Below the pieces are notes generated by a model. The model worked only from the letters and a program-made list of their open reading frames with translations. It made no database searches and was not told where the DNA came from. From the NCBI RefSeq assembly GCF_000735525.1, contig NZ_JMPR01000008.1, positions 1-64,000 of the forward strand: a stretch of DNA of 64,000 nt, written 5' to 3'. The position numbers and the translations under genes are program-made. The number at the start of each line of letters is the position of its first letter. Within the stretch, counting starts at the first letter, position 1. This DNA comes from Tatumella ptyseos ATCC 33301 (GTDB lineage Bacteria; Pseudomonadota; Gammaproteobacteria; Enterobacterales; Enterobacteriaceae). Shown here in pieces: positions 64,000 to 64,000 of the stretch.

Positions 64000-64000
64000 T

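Overview
This window looks like chromosomal core from a gammaproteobacterium of the order Enterobacterales. Almost every protein is a close full-length match, as I remember the families, to an E. coli K-12 protein. The gene order follows the E. coli stretch from the str operon to ugp. CRP (210 aa) and ribosomal protein S12 (124 aa) are nearly identical to E. coli. Other proteins (DamX, HofM-Q, IgaA, YhfK) are diverged enough to suggest a non-Escherichia genus. Several E. coli blocks are missing, so a lineage with a smaller gene set, perhaps in Erwiniaceae, is plausible. I cannot name the genus from this sequence alone.

Layout. 1-5273 (minus): yheO-tusDCB, then the str operon rpsL-rpsG-fusA-tuf (tuf is cut by the window edge). 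5440-10152: fkpA, slyX, slyD, yheV, kefB, kefG (folding, metal handling, potassium efflux). 10279-15789: yheS, a LysE/RhtB-type exporter, yheT, yheU, prkB, yhfA. 16091-22949: crp, yhfK, argD, pabA, ppiA, tsgA. 23049-29269 (minus): the aroK-aroB-damX-dam-rpe-gph-trpS cluster. 29631-33070 (minus): hofMNOPQ, a pilus/DNA-uptake type operon. 33190-42487: mrcA, nudE, igaA, hslR-hslO, pckA. 42532-47831: envZ-ompR, greB, tex. 47870-50887: a monooxygenase-like small protein, a DUF1471 protein, bioH, gntX, nfuA. 50931-54678: glpEGR divergent from glpD. 54762-60632: asd, yhgN, gntRKU, yhhW. 60754-63999: the small RNA ryhB, a yhhA-like gene, and ugpE-ugpC-ugpQ.

Regulation visible in the DNA includes: a consensus-like str promoter; an S7-type folded leader between rpsL and rpsG; a sigma-E-like promoter before fkpA; a sigma-32-like promoter before hslRO; tandem ARG boxes before argD; GlpR operators and a CRP-like site at glpE/glpD; a GntR operator plus two overlapping CRP-like sites before gntKU; a CRP-like site between ppiA and tsgA; and a 17/19 Fur box over the ryhB promoter. 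CRP, encoded here, probably acts on several of these loci.

I found no CRISPR array, insertion sequence, prophage, tRNA or rRNA, and no convincing new multi-gene system. The most notable observations are the unannotated ryhB gene next to yhhW, a probable ATT start codon for gntX, several gene-block absences relative to E. coli, and a few structured intergenic regions of unknown role.
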